64,000 bases of DNA from Turritopsis dohrnii (lineage: Eukaryota > Cnidaria > Hydrozoa > Anthoathecata > Oceaniidae). How positions within the stretch are numbered: position 1 is the stretch's first letter; every line of letters starts with the position of its first letter. Positions 7,728 through 16,906 of this stretch are shown piece after piece. Both the position numbers and the translations under genes were made by a program. The notes below the pieces were generated by a model. It was not told the origin of the DNA. It did no database searches and saw nothing but the letters and a program-made list of their open reading frames with translations. The stretch lies in contig BQMF02000181.1 of assembly GCA_027922465.2 (NCBI GenBank), forward strand, positions 1-64,000, read 5' to 3'.

Positions 7728-8711
7728 TCACCAACCTTGCACATAATCAGGAGGTAGCTCTGTATCCTCAGGTATCAACATCAGCTCTTCTTTCAAAAAA
7801 GCTCGTTCAGGTCCATCTTGAAGGTAATATAGTACGCGGTTACCAGGTTGATCTATTACCTCACTCAATCTATATGTCCTCTTTGACCATATTCTATCTG
7901 TTGCTCTTTTTCGATGGTCATCGTGCTCTTCACCCGGTTGCAATAGATATCTATACAAACCATCTTGAGGTAGCTGTACTTCAGGTGGATAGCTCTCTCG
8001 TTTAGCGAGAGGCACCTCTTTCAATTTGATGGCATCTTTCGGTTTCATACCGATCATCTGAGTCTTCGTATCGTTTAATTTATCCACAAGTTTATACAAA
8101 TATTTGACCCACGTAGATGATACCTTTTCCGAATCGTTCAGTTCTTGAGCATCTTGTATTTTGAATAAATTTTTGGCAAGTATCTTGTTCAACGCCTCGA
8201 CAAACGCTGTATGGGTATGCTTATATTTAGTAGTTACTCTTTTAATTTCAACGTTATTCTTCTCCAACAGCTTTGTCACATCGGCTTTGAATTCTGAACC
8301 GTTATCACATTGAAATACTTTTGGATAGTTTAAGGGTCCAACTCTATAGATATCTCTTATCATATCGGCAACCTCTTTGGCTTTCTTAGTCTTCAAAGGT
8401 CGGGCTACTTTGTAACGTGAAGCAACATCGATACCGGATAAGATGTACTTGTATTTATTACCATATAGCATATCACTAGGCATATACAATATATCAAATT
8501 GATGAATCTCATTCGGTTTAGTTACCTCATAATGTGGACGTTCAACATGTCTCGGTGCTGGTAAATGTACTTGCCACAAAGCTTGTTTTGATAACCATTT
8601 CTTAATTACCTTCAGTTTGAAACCAAATCCTCTTAGATTGCGAACGGCCTTTTGTCCTTTCCATAAGTTTTGAGGTTGATAATAAATCTCTTGAAGTTTA
8701 GTGTCTGACAT
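7728..8711 (-). CDS. Polinton retroviral-type integrase
   Basis: A 327-residue rve-family integrase that inserts the element's DNA. The catalytic core shows the first Asp in HQFDILYMP (about residue 94), the second in VFQCDNGSEF (about 160), and Glu in HTHTAFVEALNK (about 197), a normal DDE arrangement. The C-terminal segment (TYRLSEVI, LYYLQDGPERAFLKEELMLIP) resembles the chromodomain/SH3-like tail typical of Polinton integrases. The N-terminal zinc-binding region is not obvious. The frame is complete and lies divergent from the SAP gene at 8811. Confidence 0.88.
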   Translation of the reverse strand: MSDTKLQEIYYQPQNLWKGQKAVRNLRGFGFKLKVIKKWLSKQALWQVHLPAPRHVERPHYEVTKPNEIHQFDILYMPSDMLYGNKYKYILSGIDVASRYKVARPLKTKKAKEVADMIRDIYRVGPLNYPKVFQCDNGSEFKADVTKLLEKNNVEIKRVTTKYKHTHTAFVEALNKILAKNLFKIQDAQELNDSEKVSSTWVKYLYKLVDKLNDTKTQMIGMKPKDAIKLKEVPLAKRESYPPEVQLPQDGLYRYLLQPGEEHDDHRKRATDRIWSKRTYRLSEVIDQPGNRVLYYLQDGPERAFLKEELMLIPEDTELPPDYVQGW

Positions 8712-8791
8712 TTTTATTTATAAACAACGTTTTATTTTAGCTCATTTTTGTTAAAAAAATGACATTAAAGTGGCTTAAAAGTTTTTATTAT

Positions 8792-8803
8792 CTTTATATA
8801 AAG
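8792..8803. promoter_or_regulatory. TATA-like palindrome upstream of the SAP gene
   Basis: CTTTATATAAAG is a perfect palindrome ending 7 nt before the ATG at 8811, in the 99-bp gap between divergent integrase and SAP genes. It is one of several TATATA-core motifs placed just before starts in this element. Confidence 0.35.
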
Positions 8804-8810
8804 AATAAAC

Positions 8811-9113
8811 ATGACTGATAAAACAGAATCAGATTACCAATCAATGACTTATGATATGTTAGTAAAATTATGTGCATCACGAAAAATAAAATATGTTAAG
8901 CAAATGAATAAAGCTAAAATGATTGATGTACTTGAAAAGAATGATAAGGATCCATCTTATATTCTCGATCCTGATACGAAACAAGCATTTTATACACGCT
9001 ATTCAAACTGGATAAATAACAATGAAGAAAAATATCTCAGATATCGAGAGCATAATAATGAGCAGAAAAAGATGGTTCGGAAACAAAAAAAATTGGCTCG
9101 TTCAACCTTGTAG
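8811..9113 (+). CDS. Small SAP-domain-like protein, 100 aa
   Basis: Residues 12-42 (MTYDMLVKLCASRKIKYVKQ, then NKAKMIDVLEKN) match the SAP helix-loop-helix pattern used for DNA binding. The rest is charged and helical with a Lys/Arg-rich C-terminus. It lies just upstream of the polymerase, which has its own N-terminal SAP domain. A role as a DNA-binding accessory or core protein is inferred. A hairpin follows the stop. Confidence 0.6.
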   Translation: MTDKTESDYQSMTYDMLVKLCASRKIKYVKQMNKAKMIDVLEKNDKDPSYILDPDTKQAFYTRYSNWINNNEEKYLRYREHNNEQKKMVRKQKKLARSTL

Positions 9114-9123
9114 AGGCTGTGTT

Positions 9124-9149
9124 TTTGTTACTTAAAATCGAGTAACAAA
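9124..9149. terminator. Hairpin after the SAP gene
   Basis: Arms TTTGTTACT and AGTAACAAA (9 bp, perfect) enclose an 8-nt loop, 10 nt after the stop at 9113. The arm is nearly identical to the hairpin at 3050. Confidence 0.5.
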
Positions 9150-9226
9150 TGTTAACTATATAGTCTGAAAAATTGGAAATTTCTAAACTACCTTAAAGGA
9201 AGCTAATCACATTTGTATATCACAAC

Positions 9227-12200
9227 ATGACTTCACAAAATACTGTTGTTCAATTAAAAGCTCTTGCGAGAGAACGCGGTTTACATGGCTATTCAAAACT
9301 TAGAAAAGCTGAGTTGATTGAATTATTATCAAACCCACCTGTCCGACCTGTTCCACTACCAAGACCTATTAGGTTTAACCGACCTGTTCCACCACCAAGA
9401 CCTGTTCCATTTATTCCTACCCAACAAGATATGGATTTGTTTGAGCAACAAGAAATGGGAAAATCTCGACCTGTTGTGAAAAGCAAGTTGAATGAATGGA
9501 GAGATTGGTTAATAAATCATGTACCTAAAACTATTAAGGAGAAAGTGAGTGGCGCTTTCAGAGAGATGAAGAAGAAGATTCTCAATCTCTACAAGAGGAA
9601 GAATGATGAAAAAGATGAAAATGATGAAAAAGATGAAAAACTGGTGGAACCAGAAGCGTTTGTCCCCATTGAAATGGCGTTTGATGGTTCTTACAAAAGG
9701 TTCAAGATAAACTCAGATGGAAAAAAGGACGTTGATTTGTTTCTCGAAAAGGTTCGACCCATTTTAAGTGATCTGATTATGAGAGAACTCAAAAATAAAA
9801 AATCAATAAAAATTCAAGCAACTGTGTGGATCAAATGGAGAAAGGAGGATTTATCCAATCCTGAAGCGACAATCTACGTCGATAAGGCGTTTAATAGCAA
9901 TATGGAAACAATTCACAATGAAAGCGATATATCTGATGTTGTCAATAAGATGTTCAATAAGATAATCGAACAGGTTGAAAACCCTGCGTTACCTCAATCC
10001 GGCTTTGTTATCGATGAAATTTTAAATATTGATGTGGACTTTCACAAACTAAAACTAACGAGAGGCAGCTCTTACTTACCGCTACCTAAGAATTTCAGCG
10101 GAAAACGATCTGTTATCAATCCACATAACGAAGATGATGAAGAGTGCTTCAAATGGGCTGTTACTGCTGCTTTGAACCACAATGAGATTAAGAAAGATCC
10201 ACAAAGGATAATGAATCTCAAGAAACACGTTGATAAATATAATTGGGAGGGTTTATCGTTTCCAATGGCGTTAAATAAAATAGATTTGTTTGAGAGGAGG
10301 AACCCTGATATCGCTGTGCATGTTTTGACAAAAGATGCGACAGAAGGTGTCTATATGTGTCGTAAGTCGAAGCATCTTGATTGCAAAGAAACGGTTGTTT
10401 TGTTTTTATTATGTGAAGAGGAAAAGAGACATTATGTAGCTGTAAAGAACTTGAGTGGTGTCTTGAGTAAGGTCAACTCGAATCATGAACATAAGGAGCA
10501 TTATTGTTTGAATTGTCTCAATGGATTCTCAAGTGAGAAAACACGAGATGAACACTTTGAATATTGTAAAAATAACGATGTCGCGAAGATCGAAATGCCA
10601 AAGGAGGGTAGCACTGTTAAGTTTCATGACGGTCAGTACCAGCTCAAAGCTCCTTTCATAATGTATGCTGATTTCGAAGCTTTGTCAAAAGAGGTTTGTA
10701 AAGAACCGCGTAGCGTTATTGGATCATCCACTAAAAAGGTTGGTATACATATCCCCACAGGCTTCTGTTGTTATAGCAAATTTGCTCATGGTGAAGTTTC
10801 AGACCCTCTAACGCTTTATCGAGGTGAAGACTGTGTTTTACGTTTTGTGGATCATGCGGTAGGTGAAGTGAAAAGGCTATACAATATGTTTCCTAAACAA
10901 AGAATGCGAGACCTCACATATGAAGAGGAACAGGGATTTATCGATTCTGATAAATGTCACATATGTATGAAAGAATTTGAAAAAGATAATATTAAGGTTA
11001 GGGATCACTGTCATTTTACTGGTAAATTTCGTGGAGCTGCACATCAGTCTTGTAATCTTCGTTACAAAGTGCCTAAATACATCCCGATCGTCTTTCACAA
11101 TCTGAGCGGATATGATGCTCATCTGTTTATCAAAGAACTAGCCAAACAGTATGGGGATGAAGGGATTGCCGTCATCGCTGAAAACAAAGAAAAATATATA
11201 TCTTTCTCATTGGATGTTAAGGTTGGTGAATACATTGATAAAGATGGGGTGATTAGAGTTCAAAAGATACAGTTGAGATTCATCGATAGCGTGCGTTTCA
11301 TGGCTAGTAGTCTGGATAACTTGGTAAACAATCTATCCGACGATCAGTGTAAAAACCTTCGAAAATTCTTCAAGGGTGATGAGCAATTCAAATTATTGAG
11401 AAGAAAAGGAGTTTATCCTTATGAATACATTGATTCTTTTGATAAGTTTAATGAAACTAAGCTCCCACCAAAAGATGCTTTTTACAGCAAGTTGAACATG
11501 AAAGGTATCAGTGATGCTGATTATACACATGCACAGAATGTGTGGAAACACATGAAAAATAAAAATATGGGTGCGTATCATGATCTCTACCTCAAGACAG
11601 ACGTTCTATTGCTTGCTGATGTTTTTGAGACTTTTAGGGAAACATGTATAACAAACTATAAACTGGATCCTGCACATTTTTACACTGCTCCAGGACTAGC
11701 TTGGCAAGCCTGTTTGAAAAAGACAGAGGTTGAGCTGGATCTGTTATCAGATATGGATATGTTTCTCTTCGTAGAGCAAGGTATTAGAGGAGGTCTCTGT
11801 CAGGCTGTTCATAGACATGCTAAAGCTAATAACAAGTATATGGGTGCTAAATATAAGAAGACTGAAGAAAGTAGCTATCTCCAATACCTTGATGCAAATA
11901 ATCTATATGGATGGGCTATGATTCAGAAGCTACCGACAGGGAATTTCAAGTGGGTAGATGCTAATAAATTTACCGCCGATTTCATTTCAAAGTTGGCTGA
12001 GAAAGACGGTAAATATGGTTATCTTCTTGAAGTTGATGTGAACTATCCTCAAGAGCTTCATGATTCACATAACGATCTTCCGTTTATGCCGGAGCGAAAG
12101 AAGATCAATGGTGTAGAAAAGCTAACTCCATGTCTTTCAGACAAGAAGAACTATATTATTCATATCCGTGCACTTGATCAAGCGCTGAAGCATGGTCTTG

Positions 12201-13102
12201 TTCTTGAGAAGGTTCATAGAGTACTGAGATTTAGACAAAGCGCATGGTTGAAGCCTTACATCGATTTCAACACCAATTTGCGTACCAAATCAAAGAATGA
12301 CTTTGAAAAGGACTTTTTCAAGCTCATGAACAATTCAGTCTTTGGTAAAACTATGGAGAATCAACGTAAGCATAAAGACATACGCTTGGCTACCAAGAAA
12401 GAACAATATGAGAAGCTGGTGATGAAACCTAACTTCAAGGGTAGTATCTGTTTCAGTGAACATTTGATGGCTGCTGAAATGCAAAAGATCAAACTCGTGT
12501 TGAACAAGCCGATCTATCTGGGACCTACAGTTCTTGATTTGTCAAAGACGATTATGTACGAGTTTCACTATGATTACATGAAACCAAATTATGGTGACAA
12601 TCTAAAGCTCTGCTATATGGATACAGACAGCTTTGTCTATCACATCAAAACCGACGACTTCTACAAAGATATCGCCGATGATGTAGCTTTGAGATTCGAC
12701 ACTTCAGCGTACGATGAGAAAGATAACAGACCTTTACCTATAGGTTTGAATAAGAAAGTCATCGGTCTAATGAAAGATGAGTTGGGTGGTAAGATAATGA
12801 CAGAGTTTGTTGCTCTAAGAGCGAAGACATATGCATATAAACAGCTGGATGGAAAAGAAGACAAGAAGTGTAAGGGAGTCAAGAAGTGTGTAGTAAAGAA
12901 GACCATGGGGTTTGATGATTACAAGAGATGCTTGTTCGATGGTAAAAATGTTTACAGAGAACAGATGACCTTTCAATCGATTAAGCATGATGTTCACACT
13001 ATAAAAACAAACAAACTCGCTCTCAATGCGGATGATGACAAAAGAATTATTGCAAAAGATGGTATTGCTACATATGCCAGAGGACATTATAGATATGTAT
13101 AA
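9227..13102 (+). CDS. Protein-primed family-B DNA polymerase (Polinton)
   Basis: A 1291-residue replicative polymerase. An N-terminal SAP motif (residues 4-37) is followed by a Pro/Arg-rich linker. A middle region has a C2H2 finger (HYCLNCLNGF to HFEYC). Exo motifs are MYADFEA, FHNLSGYDAH and YLKTDVLLLADVFE. A CHICxxxF...DHCHFTGKFRGAAHQSCN block resembles the endonuclease VII/HNH-like zinc module found inside such polymerases. Polymerase motifs A (DANNLYGW), B (KLMNNSVFG) and C (CYMDTDSF) are intact. Length and order fit Polinton PolB. The frame is unbroken, so it could encode an active enzyme. An ACTATATAGT palindrome lies at 9155-9164 upstream. Confidence 0.93.
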   Translation: MTSQNTVVQLKALARERGLHGYSKLRKAELIELLSNPPVRPVPLPRPIRFNRPVPPPRPVPFIPTQQDMDLFEQQEMGKSRPVVKSKLNEWRDWLINHVPKTIKEKVSGAFREMKKKILNLYKRKNDEKDENDEKDEKLVEPEAFVPIEMAFDGSYKRFKINSDGKKDVDLFLEKVRPILSDLIMRELKNKKSIKIQATVWIKWRKEDLSNPEATIYVDKAFNSNMETIHNESDISDVVNKMFNKIIEQVENPALPQSGFVIDEILNIDVDFHKLKLTRGSSYLPLPKNFSGKRSVINPHNEDDEECFKWAVTAALNHNEIKKDPQRIMNLKKHVDKYNWEGLSFPMALNKIDLFERRNPDIAVHVLTKDATEGVYMCRKSKHLDCKETVVLFLLCEEEKRHYVAVKNLSGVLSKVNSNHEHKEHYCLNCLNGFSSEKTRDEHFEYCKNNDVAKIEMPKEGSTVKFHDGQYQLKAPFIMYADFEALSKEVCKEPRSVIGSSTKKVGIHIPTGFCCYSKFAHGEVSDPLTLYRGEDCVLRFVDHAVGEVKRLYNMFPKQRMRDLTYEEEQGFIDSDKCHICMKEFEKDNIKVRDHCHFTGKFRGAAHQSCNLRYKVPKYIPIVFHNLSGYDAHLFIKELAKQYGDEGIAVIAENKEKYISFSLDVKVGEYIDKDGVIRVQKIQLRFIDSVRFMASSLDNLVNNLSDDQCKNLRKFFKGDEQFKLLRRKGVYPYEYIDSFDKFNETKLPPKDAFYSKLNMKGISDADYTHAQNVWKHMKNKNMGAYHDLYLKTDVLLLADVFETFRETCITNYKLDPAHFYTAPGLAWQACLKKTEVELDLLSDMDMFLFVEQGIRGGLCQAVHRHAKANNKYMGAKYKKTEESSYLQYLDANNLYGWAMIQKLPTGNFKWVDANKFTADFISKLAEKDGKYGYLLEVDVNYPQELHDSHNDLPFMPERKKINGVEKLTPCLSDKKNYIIHIRALDQALKHGLVLEKVHRVLRFRQSAWLKPYIDFNTNLRTKSKNDFEKDFFKLMNNSVFGKTMENQRKHKDIRLATKKEQYEKLVMKPNFKGSICFSEHLMAAEMQKIKLVLNKPIYLGPTVLDLSKTIMYEFHYDYMKPNYGDNLKLCYMDTDSFVYHIKTDDFYKDIADDVALRFDTSAYDEKDNRPLPIGLNKKVIGLMKDELGGKIMTEFVALRAKTYAYKQLDGKEDKKCKGVKKCVVKKTMGFDDYKRCLFDGKNVYREQMTFQSIKHDVHTIKTNKLALNADDDKRIIAKDGIATYARGHYRYV

Positions 13103-13435
13103 GATAACAAAGAGGTAAGAGGTAAAAAAACAAACAAACAAAATAAACGATACCTATGGATATTGACTTTGAAGATCTTTTTGACTGCATCGATGATCTG
13201 TGTGTGTCTGTGTCTGTGCGTTATATGTATTGTTAGCTTATTTATATTATAAAGTTTAAACTGCTACAAACTGCTTTTTACTACAATCGGGTATTTCCCC
13301 ATGGACATTTTTTATGAGATATTTAATTGTTTACAATTATGAGTAATTTGTGGTTATAATAATAACACGTTTCATAACTCGTATCGCGTTATGAAAACAA
13401 AGATGATAGTAGGGAAATTCCTGAAAATCATATGA
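13103..13435. other. Right flank of the Polinton, terminus not resolved
   Basis: No gene is seen. There is a short TGTGTC-rich patch near 13200-13215 and a hairpin at 13370-13396. The boundary between element and host DNA should be here, but without the left end I cannot identify a terminal inverted repeat. Confidence 0.6.
13370..13396. terminator. Hairpin downstream of the polymerase
   Basis: Arms TTTCATAAC and GTTATGAAA (9 bp, perfect) enclose a 9-nt loop, 268 bp after the polymerase stop. The loop contains GTATCG, also present in the hairpin at 5272. It may be the polymerase 3' signal or part of the terminal repeat. Confidence 0.4.
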
Positions 13436-13966
13436 TTATGAGGGACACAATTTCTGCGCTATAATCGGCACTTTCCTATCTCTGTTCTTCCAGAGGGTTA
13501 GTCGTCTTTCCAAAACTTTTTTGTTATTGGCAGTCTTTGATTTGTATGATGTTTGTTGTAATAGCAGATTTGGCATTATCATTAAACATTTAATGCTTAG
13601 ATGTCTGAGTGGAGATTTAGTGTTCCACAAATTTAACTGTTTGGTCATTTCGTTTATAAATTCTTTTCCTTGATGTCCTTTCGGTAGTTTGAAAATGTTA
13701 TGCTTCCAAACAGTCATTTTCTCGTAAGCATCGTTAACATCGTTTTCAAATATGGTTGCATAACGAATCTTTTGAAGTTGCTCATCGATATTATCCACAT
13801 TCGCTGCATTTTTCGGCCCATTTTGCTTTTCTAAGCAAGTACGTTGATGATTTTTTAAGCCACCGGCACTTTGAGCAACTTTTCCACAATTGACGCACGT
13901 ATGTTGTTGTAATGCAGATTTTGTCTGCGGTTCTTCAACGTTGAAATTTTCGCTTGAATTTTCCAT
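13436..13966 (-). pseudogene. Retroelement protein fragment with N-terminal zinc finger
   Basis: The 176-residue frame has a C2H2 finger (CVNCGKVAQSAGGLKNHQRTC without the last residue, about residues 24-43). A helical region ends in NKKVLERRLTLWKNRD, a phrase that in LINE-type proteins precedes the reverse transcriptase. The frame stops shortly after it and no reverse transcriptase follows, so this is a truncated N-terminal piece. The parent family was not determined. Confidence 0.5.
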
Positions 13967-14228
13967 ATTAGCAAATGAAGCAATCGTTTCTGAGTTCTTG
14001 CAATTAAACTTGCTTCAAAAACAAATTGAATTTACTAACATTTCGGATTAAGTTTAATTTCCGAGATTTACCGTTGCAAAAAGCGTCCGCCATCTTGGGA
14101 AGCCATTGCCATTGCCATCAATTTTTTTTTTTTTTTTTCCCGGATGGAAACTTTTTTTTTTTCTGTCAAAATAATTACAAAGGTTTCCGGTTATGGTATT
14201 ACAAATAATAATACAATGACAATGACCA

Positions 14229-14609
14229 TCAATACAATGACTTCTCCCGCAGGTATGAAAACATCGGCTTCCAGAAATTTGTTGTGACGTATTGGCCATC
14301 GTCTTGGTTAAGGCCTTGCTCATTACGCGGGGAAGTTTCGTGGAATTGAATTTCCAATGCTTCTCGCACTTTTCGGTCGAATCTTTTATCTTCTAACTTT
14401 AGAACATTAACTGAATCCCATTCGTATCCTTGGCTGCATGTTTTTGCGTGGTAGGAAGCGCCAGAAGAGTCCCACTTTTTATCCTCGATCGACTTTGCGT
14501 GTTGTTTTAATCGTGTGGCAGTTTTTAGTTTTGTTTCGCCAACGTATTTTTTTTCCGCATTTACAATCTTTCTTATAGACTTATATCGAGGAAGTTCGTA
14601 TGCTAACAT
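14229..14609 (-). pseudogene. Penelope-type GIY-YIG endonuclease fragment
   Basis: The 126-residue frame matches the C-terminal endonuclease of Penelope-like retroelements. It shows KKYVGETKLKTATRLKQH (GIY-YIG second motif and helix), a middle HAKTCSQGYEWDSVNVL segment, the catalytic Glu in REALEIQFH, and NQDDGQYVTTNFW at the end. The first GIY strand and the upstream reverse transcriptase are absent, so it cannot act alone. Upstream sequence on this strand is shared with an inverted copy in the TTC1 intron near 45 kb. A poly-T run lies downstream at about 14125-14160. Confidence 0.65.
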
Positions 14610-15930
14610 TGCTTAGACAGTTTTCATATTACTTTTGTGTTGTTTTAGTGAAATGAACGATAAGGATTTTGAAGCACAGCTTGAAATCTGAAATTTTGCC
14701 AATCATACATTTTATTTTTGTATATGTTTTAACTCTAAATCTTTCATTAAATTTTATTCAATGCACTGATTATTGGCGGATCTTGCCATTAGATTTCTAA
14801 TAGATTTTTTTTAAAAGTTTTTTTTTTCTTTTGGCTCTTACAGAATCTAATTTTGATTATAAAATGATTAACTGATTATCTGACTTATCTGATTCACTAT
14901 AAAATACGTATCCATGGTTTCAGTTCACACATTTCTTTTGTTTGTAGCAAATACTTTCTGATATTACTTGTTAAGCCTTTTTTACACTTTTTGAAAGGTA
15001 TATTAGCATCAGTGTGTCTTAGGCCTAAGAGATAACAAAAAGTAACAAAGTTTTGAGCAGATTTTCGTCTGTTTAAGTTTAGATCTATTTGTTTTGCATA
15101 TTCCAAGTTGGTTTTGAAATACCTCCACCGCTACACTATGCCGCATGGTTACACTACTCGTTAAACTATTTGTTGCATTGTAAAACCTTTTAACTATTGT
15201 TTCATATGAACAATTAATTGTTCTTTTAATTGGAAAAGTTATCGTAACGAAAGTTTAACTCAATTCTAATGTAAGTGAAAAACCGTGAAGACCATCTGTC
15301 AATGAGTTTTCAAATCTGATCTCCCTTTCCAAAATGATCATGCTCAGATTCTTCTTGTTTTTATTGTGTTTATATAATGTTATCAAAAGTTAAAATGTAT
15401 ATATTTGTTACTGTGAAAAGTTTTACAAATCATCCATCTTAATTTTTTGATCTCCTTTCACCCTTGTTCTTTCAAAACAATAGAAATGACGTCATAAAAC
15501 ATTGCTTGTTCTTTAAATGACCGTTAGCCGATTAAATAGTTTTTCAACTATCGAGTTTGTCCTGAAGTTCAATTGATGCCATCATGTCAAATGAAGGGTG
15601 TTATTGTATGCCTGTTTCGATGCATGAAATGTTACAAATTAAATGTTAAATGCTACTCGTCTCGTGATCATAATGCGAGACAGTTCTAAAACGATTTTGA
15701 GTGAGTGTTGAGTAGCTTTGATGCTTCCTAAAAAACCGGCTTTGTCGAAATATTTAAGCATATAAGTATTTCACTTACCAGGCCCACAATAAACCAAAAC
15801 ATTTGTTTTCGAACAAAACTTTTTATAAGTGTTGTATAGTTTGCAATGTATAGCTTGCTGTGTATACAAATTGAAATGCTTGAGTGCGGGGGCATTTTTT
15901 AGCTAAAGCTACATGCTAGTCTATTTGATA
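14610..15930 (-). repeat. Dispersed repeat, copy A (inverted copy near 44.6-45.6 kb)
   Basis: Long stretches match the reverse complement of 44,625-45,600, for example around 14640-14740, 14890-15040, 15240-15390 and 15840-15920. Copy A has extra sequence at about 15415-15830. The similarity continues into the start of the adjacent GIY-YIG frame, so the repeat is part of that element. A conserved C-terminal peptide frame (14897-15010, ending KPWIRIL and stop) is present in both copies. Confidence 0.75.
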
Positions 15931-16906
15931 TTTATGGTTTGCTGTTGAGATAATCGTATCTAGTGTAGACACTTGCTATAAGAATTAAATTTACCAACTG
16001 ATACACCGTTTTCATTTCAAATCTTCAAAAAATCGGAAACATTATCGGATTACTCATCGGGCATACTTGCCAGAGGTTTTTTGTTCAGAAGTATTTAAAA
16101 AGGGGTTTTAGATAGAATGCAAAAATACCGATTATAGAGGTTTCTAAGAAGTGAAAACATTTTCGAAAAGGGTTTTAGGAATTAGGAAAAAGTTTTAAAG
16201 AAGTTTCTGAAAAGAGGTTTCGAAAGCGGACATTTGAGACATAAAACCTCTGAAAAACTGCTTCAAAATTCTCTTAAAAACCACTTTTTGTGGTGTAGAC
16301 ACTTGCTATTCACCAGACACTGTGGAGAAGAGATGAAAACGTTTGAAACGAAGTTGGTTAAAAGTATATATAGTAACTTTGGAGAAAGCGAAACTCACTT
16401 AAAAGCGGTTGCAGAATGTTTTTAGAACTCAAGTTTTCAAACTATCATATATAAAGAAAATACGAAACTTGGTTGTTTGGATGATGATGTACTGATCATG
16501 TGTGGTTGGTCTCGTAGCGGTTTTAACGATGTAGAATCCACTCAGCCGACCACTCAACTAAAGTGGATATTACACGAATCGAAAATGGAAGCGAAAAATA
16601 ATTCGATTTCGTCGCAATGTTTATTTAGACCTTTCTGAATTTCTGTTTAAACGCCGTGTTATGGTTGTGCCAACAAGAATCACTTAATAGAAATGATAAA
16701 TGGATATTACTTACTATGAGTAAAGTAATCGAAGTTTGGCAACTAGGCATTAACACGATGTTTAAACGGAGTAAGGTTTATGAAGATTACATCACCAAGT
16801 AAAATGCAAGGAAAGTAGTTTCGTTACGGTTTTCAGTTTGCAGTCTATCAACATAAATAAACATTTTAGCTTAGCCTTTTTGTCAGATGGAAAGTGGCAT
16901 GCAAAG
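15931..16906. other. Intergenic, upstream of the astacin gene
   Basis: Nothing recognisable. It is A+T-rich, with several short AAAAGNGGTTT-like echoes at 16070-16230. The astacin promoter is expected here but no clear TATA box was identified. Confidence 0.5.

Larger units (their letters stand above)
1..13400. mobile_element. Polinton/Maverick (adintovirus-like) endogenous virus, left end cut
   Basis: The block combines a protein-primed family-B DNA polymerase, a retroviral-type DDE integrase, an A32-like packaging ATPase and a double-jelly-roll-type major capsid protein, the set that defines Polintons. About fifteen intronless frames are packed with short gaps on both strands, unlike the spliced host genes that follow. 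Every frame is open, which suggests a young or selected copy. The adenovirus-type maturation protease and the left terminal repeat are not visible and may lie before base 1. The right terminus must fall between the polymerase stop (13102) and the retroelement fragment ending at 13436. No terminal repeat could be fixed because the partner end is missing. Confidence 0.9.

Noticed and set aside
12661..13141. Minus-strand frames opposite the polymerase 3' end
   Set aside because: Shadow frames of the polymerase coding sequence.
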